The position numbers and the translations under genes were made by a program. A stretch of DNA of 58,173 nt from an uncultured Prevotellaceae bacterium (GTDB lineage: Bacteria > Bacteroidota > Bacteroidia > Bacteroidales > Muribaculaceae): contig CAMVBJ010000020.1 in assembly GCA_947165675.1 (NCBI GenBank), forward strand, positions 1 to 58,173, written 5' to 3'. Positions 56,243 to 58,173 of the stretch are shown here, piece after piece. Under the pieces are notes generated by a model. It was not told the DNA's origin, did no database searches, and was given only the letters and a program-made list of their open reading frames with translations. Every line of letters begins with the position of its first letter. The stretch's first letter is position 1.

Positions 56243-56273
56243 TTGTAGTTAACATCAAAAATTAGTAATTTTG
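56243..56273 (+). promoter_or_regulatory. Promoter of the EF-G-like gene
   Basis: TTG (56243-56245), 20 bp, TAATTTTG (56266-56273). The leader of about 60 nt is rich in AACAA motifs. Confidence 0.6.
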
Positions 56274-56336
56274 CAGGCTGTTTAGCGAAACGAACAACAA
56301 TTTACTATATAACAACCATTTAACAACAAATCACTA

Positions 56337-58173
56337 ATGAAGGTTTACAAAACAAACGAGATCAAGAACATCTCTCTCGTCGGTGGTAAGGGCGCTGGTA
56401 AGACCACTCTCACCGAGTCTATTCTCCTTGAGGGCGGCGCAATCAGCCGCAGGGGCACCGTCGATGGCGGTAACACCGTGAGCGACAACACCCCCGTTGA
56501 GAAAGAGTACGGCTACTCTGTATCCTCTACCGTTTTCTTCGCCGAGAAGAACGGCAAGAAGCTCAACTTCTTTGACTGCCCGGGTAGTGATGACTTTGTG
56601 GGCAACACAGTTACCGCACTCAGCGTGACCGATACTGCCGCCCTGGTTATCGACGGCCGCAATGGCGTTGACGTGGGCTGCCAGAACAACTTCCGCACCG
56701 TTGAGCGCATCGGCAAGCCCTTGATGTTTGTCATCAACCGCCTTGAGGACGAGAAGTGCGATTTTGACAACGTATATAACCAGCTGCGTGAGACCTACGG
56801 CAACAAGGTCGTAGCTCTGCAGTTCCCCGTAAATGCCGGTCCTGGCTTCGACAGCGTTGTTGACGTGCTGTCCATGAAGCAGTACACCTGGCCCAAGGAC
56901 GGTGGCAAGGCTACCGCCAGCGACATCGATGGCGCACACGCCGACAAGGCCGAGGAGTACCGCATGGCACTGCTCGAGATGGCTGCCGAGAACGATGAGG
57001 AACTCATGATGAAGTTCCTTGACGAGATGACGCTGACCGACGAGGAGACCATCAAGGGTATCCGCCTGGGTATGGTTGACCGCAGCATCTTCCCCGTGGT
57101 CCTCGTTAGTGCCGAGAAGAACATCGGTACCGACCGCATGCTCGAGGTGATGAGCACCATCGTTCCTGACGTGACCGAGATGCCCGCTCCCAAGAACAAT
57201 GCTGGTGACGAGGTTCCCGCTGACGAGAATGGTCCCGTGAGCATATTCTTCTTCAAGACCTCGGTTGAGAGCCACATCGGTGAGGTTTCCTACTTCAAGG
57301 TAATGAGCGGTACCCTCAAGGCTGGTGCCGACCTTACCAACATGAACCGTGGCAGCAAGGAGCGCTTGGCTCAGATCAACGTCGTTTGTGGTCAGAACAA
57401 GACCGCCATCGATGAGATCCACGCTGGTGACATCGGTGCAGCCGTGAAGCTGAAAGACGTTCGCTGCGGCAACACCCTCAACGAGAAGGGTTGCGAGCAC
57501 GTGTTCGATTTCATTGAGTATCCCGCTCCCAAGTTCCAGCGCGCCATCAAGGCCTCGAACGAGAGTGAGACCGAGAAGCTGGGTGCCGTCCTCAACCGCA
57601 TGCACGAGGAGGATCCCACGCTGCTCATCGAGCAGAGCAAGGAGCTCAAGCAGACCATCGTTTCGGGTCAGGGCGAGTTCCACCTGCGCACCCTGAAGTG
57701 GAACATCGAGAACAACGATAAGATCCAGATCGAGTACCAGGAGCCCCGCATTCCTTACCGCGAGACCATTACCAAGGCCGCTCGCGCCGACTACCGCCAC
57801 AAGAAGCAGTCTGGTGGTTCAGGTCAGTTTGGTGAGGTTCACCTGATCGTCGAGCCTTATCGCGAGGGAATGCCCGAACCCGACACCTACAAGTTCGGCA
57901 ACCAGGAGTACAAGATGAACATCAAGGACAAGCAGGAGATCCCCCTGGAATGGGGCGGTATGCTGGTCATCTACAACTGTATCGTTGGTGGTGCCATTGA
58001 TGCACGCTTCATCCCCGCTATCGTCAAGGGTATCATGGACCGCATGGAGCAGGGTCCGTTGACCGGTAGCTATGCTCGCGACGTCCGCGTCTGCATCTAC
58101 GATGGTAAGATGCACCCCGTTGACAGTAACGAAATCTCCTTCCGTCTGGCTGCACGTAACGCCTTCTCGGCAG
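56337..58173 (+). CDS. fusA2: Elongation factor G-like protein (EF-G2 type), 3' end outside window
   Basis: 612 codons are visible from ATG 56337 and the stop lies beyond the window. EF-G domain order is clear: G domain, domain II (about 295-390), domain III, domain IV start with GGSGQFGEV, and later parts. The GTPase motifs are altered: P-loop GGKGAGKT (16-23) is present, but the DTPGH switch II motif reads DCPGS (80-84), replacing the catalytic His by Ser, and NKxD reads NRLE (134-137). In Bacteroides thetaiotaomicron an EF-G paralogue lacking GTPase activity has been reported; this fits that type. Confidence 0.88.
   Translation, partial: MKVYKTNEIKNISLVGGKGAGKTTLTESILLEGGAISRRGTVDGGNTVSDNTPVEKEYGYSVSSTVFFAEKNGKKLNFFDCPGSDDFVGNTVTALSVTDTAALVIDGRNGVDVGCQNNFRTVERIGKPLMFVINRLEDEKCDFDNVYNQLRETYGNKVVALQFPVNAGPGFDSVVDVLSMKQYTWPKDGGKATASDIDGAHADKAEEYRMALLEMAAENDEELMMKFLDEMTLTDEETIKGIRLGMVDRSIFPVVLVSAEKNIGTDRMLEVMSTIVPDVTEMPAPKNNAGDEVPADENGPVSIFFFKTSVESHIGEVSYFKVMSGTLKAGADLTNMNRGSKERLAQINVVCGQNKTAIDEIHAGDIGAAVKLKDVRCGNTLNEKGCEHVFDFIEYPAPKFQRAIKASNESETEKLGAVLNRMHEEDPTLLIEQSKELKQTIVSGQGEFHLRTLKWNIENNDKIQIEYQEPRIPYRETITKAARADYRHKKQSGGSGQFGEVHLIVEPYREGMPEPDTYKFGNQEYKMNIKDKQEIPLEWGGMLVIYNCIVGGAIDARFIPAIVKGIMDRMEQGPLTGSYARDVRVCIYDGKMHPVDSNEISFRLAARNAFSA

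Noticed and set aside
56334-57800. 488-codon open frame on the minus strand
   Set aside because: It lies opposite the EF-G-like gene, has a low-complexity Leu/Val/Ala-rich translation and no recognised domain. The plus-strand frame has clear EF-G motifs.

Overview
This window looks like chromosomal DNA of a Bacteroidota gut-type bacterium of the order Bacteroidales, most like Prevotellaceae or Muribaculaceae. The family is an inference. The evidence is Bacteroidetes-type promoters (TTTG, about 19-20 bp, then TAnnTTTG) in front of many genes, little use of Shine-Dalgarno sites, an Na+-NQR operon, OstA-like and paired parvulin genes, type IX secretion (T9SS) C-terminal signals, an EF-G paralogue, and characteristic dispersed short repeats.

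Layout. 1-1735: a two-ORF insertion sequence inside a palindromic repeat, with 16-bp terminal inverted repeats and a 9-bp target duplication. 1.75-6.4 kb (minus): TonB energy-transduction operon exbB-exbD-exbD-tonB, followed by a second tonB; each tonB has a related palindrome just past its stop. 6.85-12.8 kb (plus): complete nqrABCDEF. 12.9-14.6 kb (minus): flavodoxin-like lipoprotein, OmpH/Skp-like lipoprotein and a small membrane protein. 14.8-16.6 kb: a single ORF that joins an ECF-type sigma factor, a transmembrane helix, a periplasmic linker and an outer-membrane beta-barrel-like domain, followed by a frame-broken dockerin-like remnant. 17.0-20.5 kb: accessory block of radical SAM enzyme, Gfo/Idh/MocA oxidoreductase, truncated methyltransferase and an AT-rich S41 peptidase; a 23-bp direct repeat lies on both sides of it. 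20.9-24.8 kb: RibD-C/DHFR-like reductase, TlpA-like thioredoxin, pepD and a DUF3127 protein with an SSB-like acidic tip. 24.9-33.1 kb (minus): AlbA_2 protein, SGNH hydrolase, PHP phosphatase, mutL, ostA-like gene and surA-like gene. 33.7-41.0 kb (minus): an island of secreted proteins (C25 peptidase, S74-chaperone/T9SS protein, DUF3244-like protein and a two-unit secreted protein) with a TPR/HTH membrane regulator; several of these genes change base composition sharply within the ORF. 41.2-50.0 kb (minus): second parvulin foldase, recQ, clpX, clpP, tig and an ECF sigma factor. 50.2-51.4 kb (minus): a small YtxH/holin-like envelope set. 51.5 kb to the end: uvrA, an AlkD-like HEAT protein, hemW (minus) and the start of an EF-G-like gene whose GTPase motifs are altered.

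How the parts fit together. Much of the window concerns the cell envelope: Na+ pumping, TonB energisation, outer-membrane biogenesis chaperones (OmpH, two parvulins, OstA) and secreted proteins that depend on them, together with proteostasis (Tig, ClpXP) and DNA repair (MutL, RecQ, UvrA, AlkD-like). The best candidates for something undescribed are the sigma factor/beta-barrel fusion and the mosaic secreted-protein island with its possibly leaderless regulator. I saw no rRNA, tRNA, CRISPR array or prophage. The window ends inside the EF-G-like gene.
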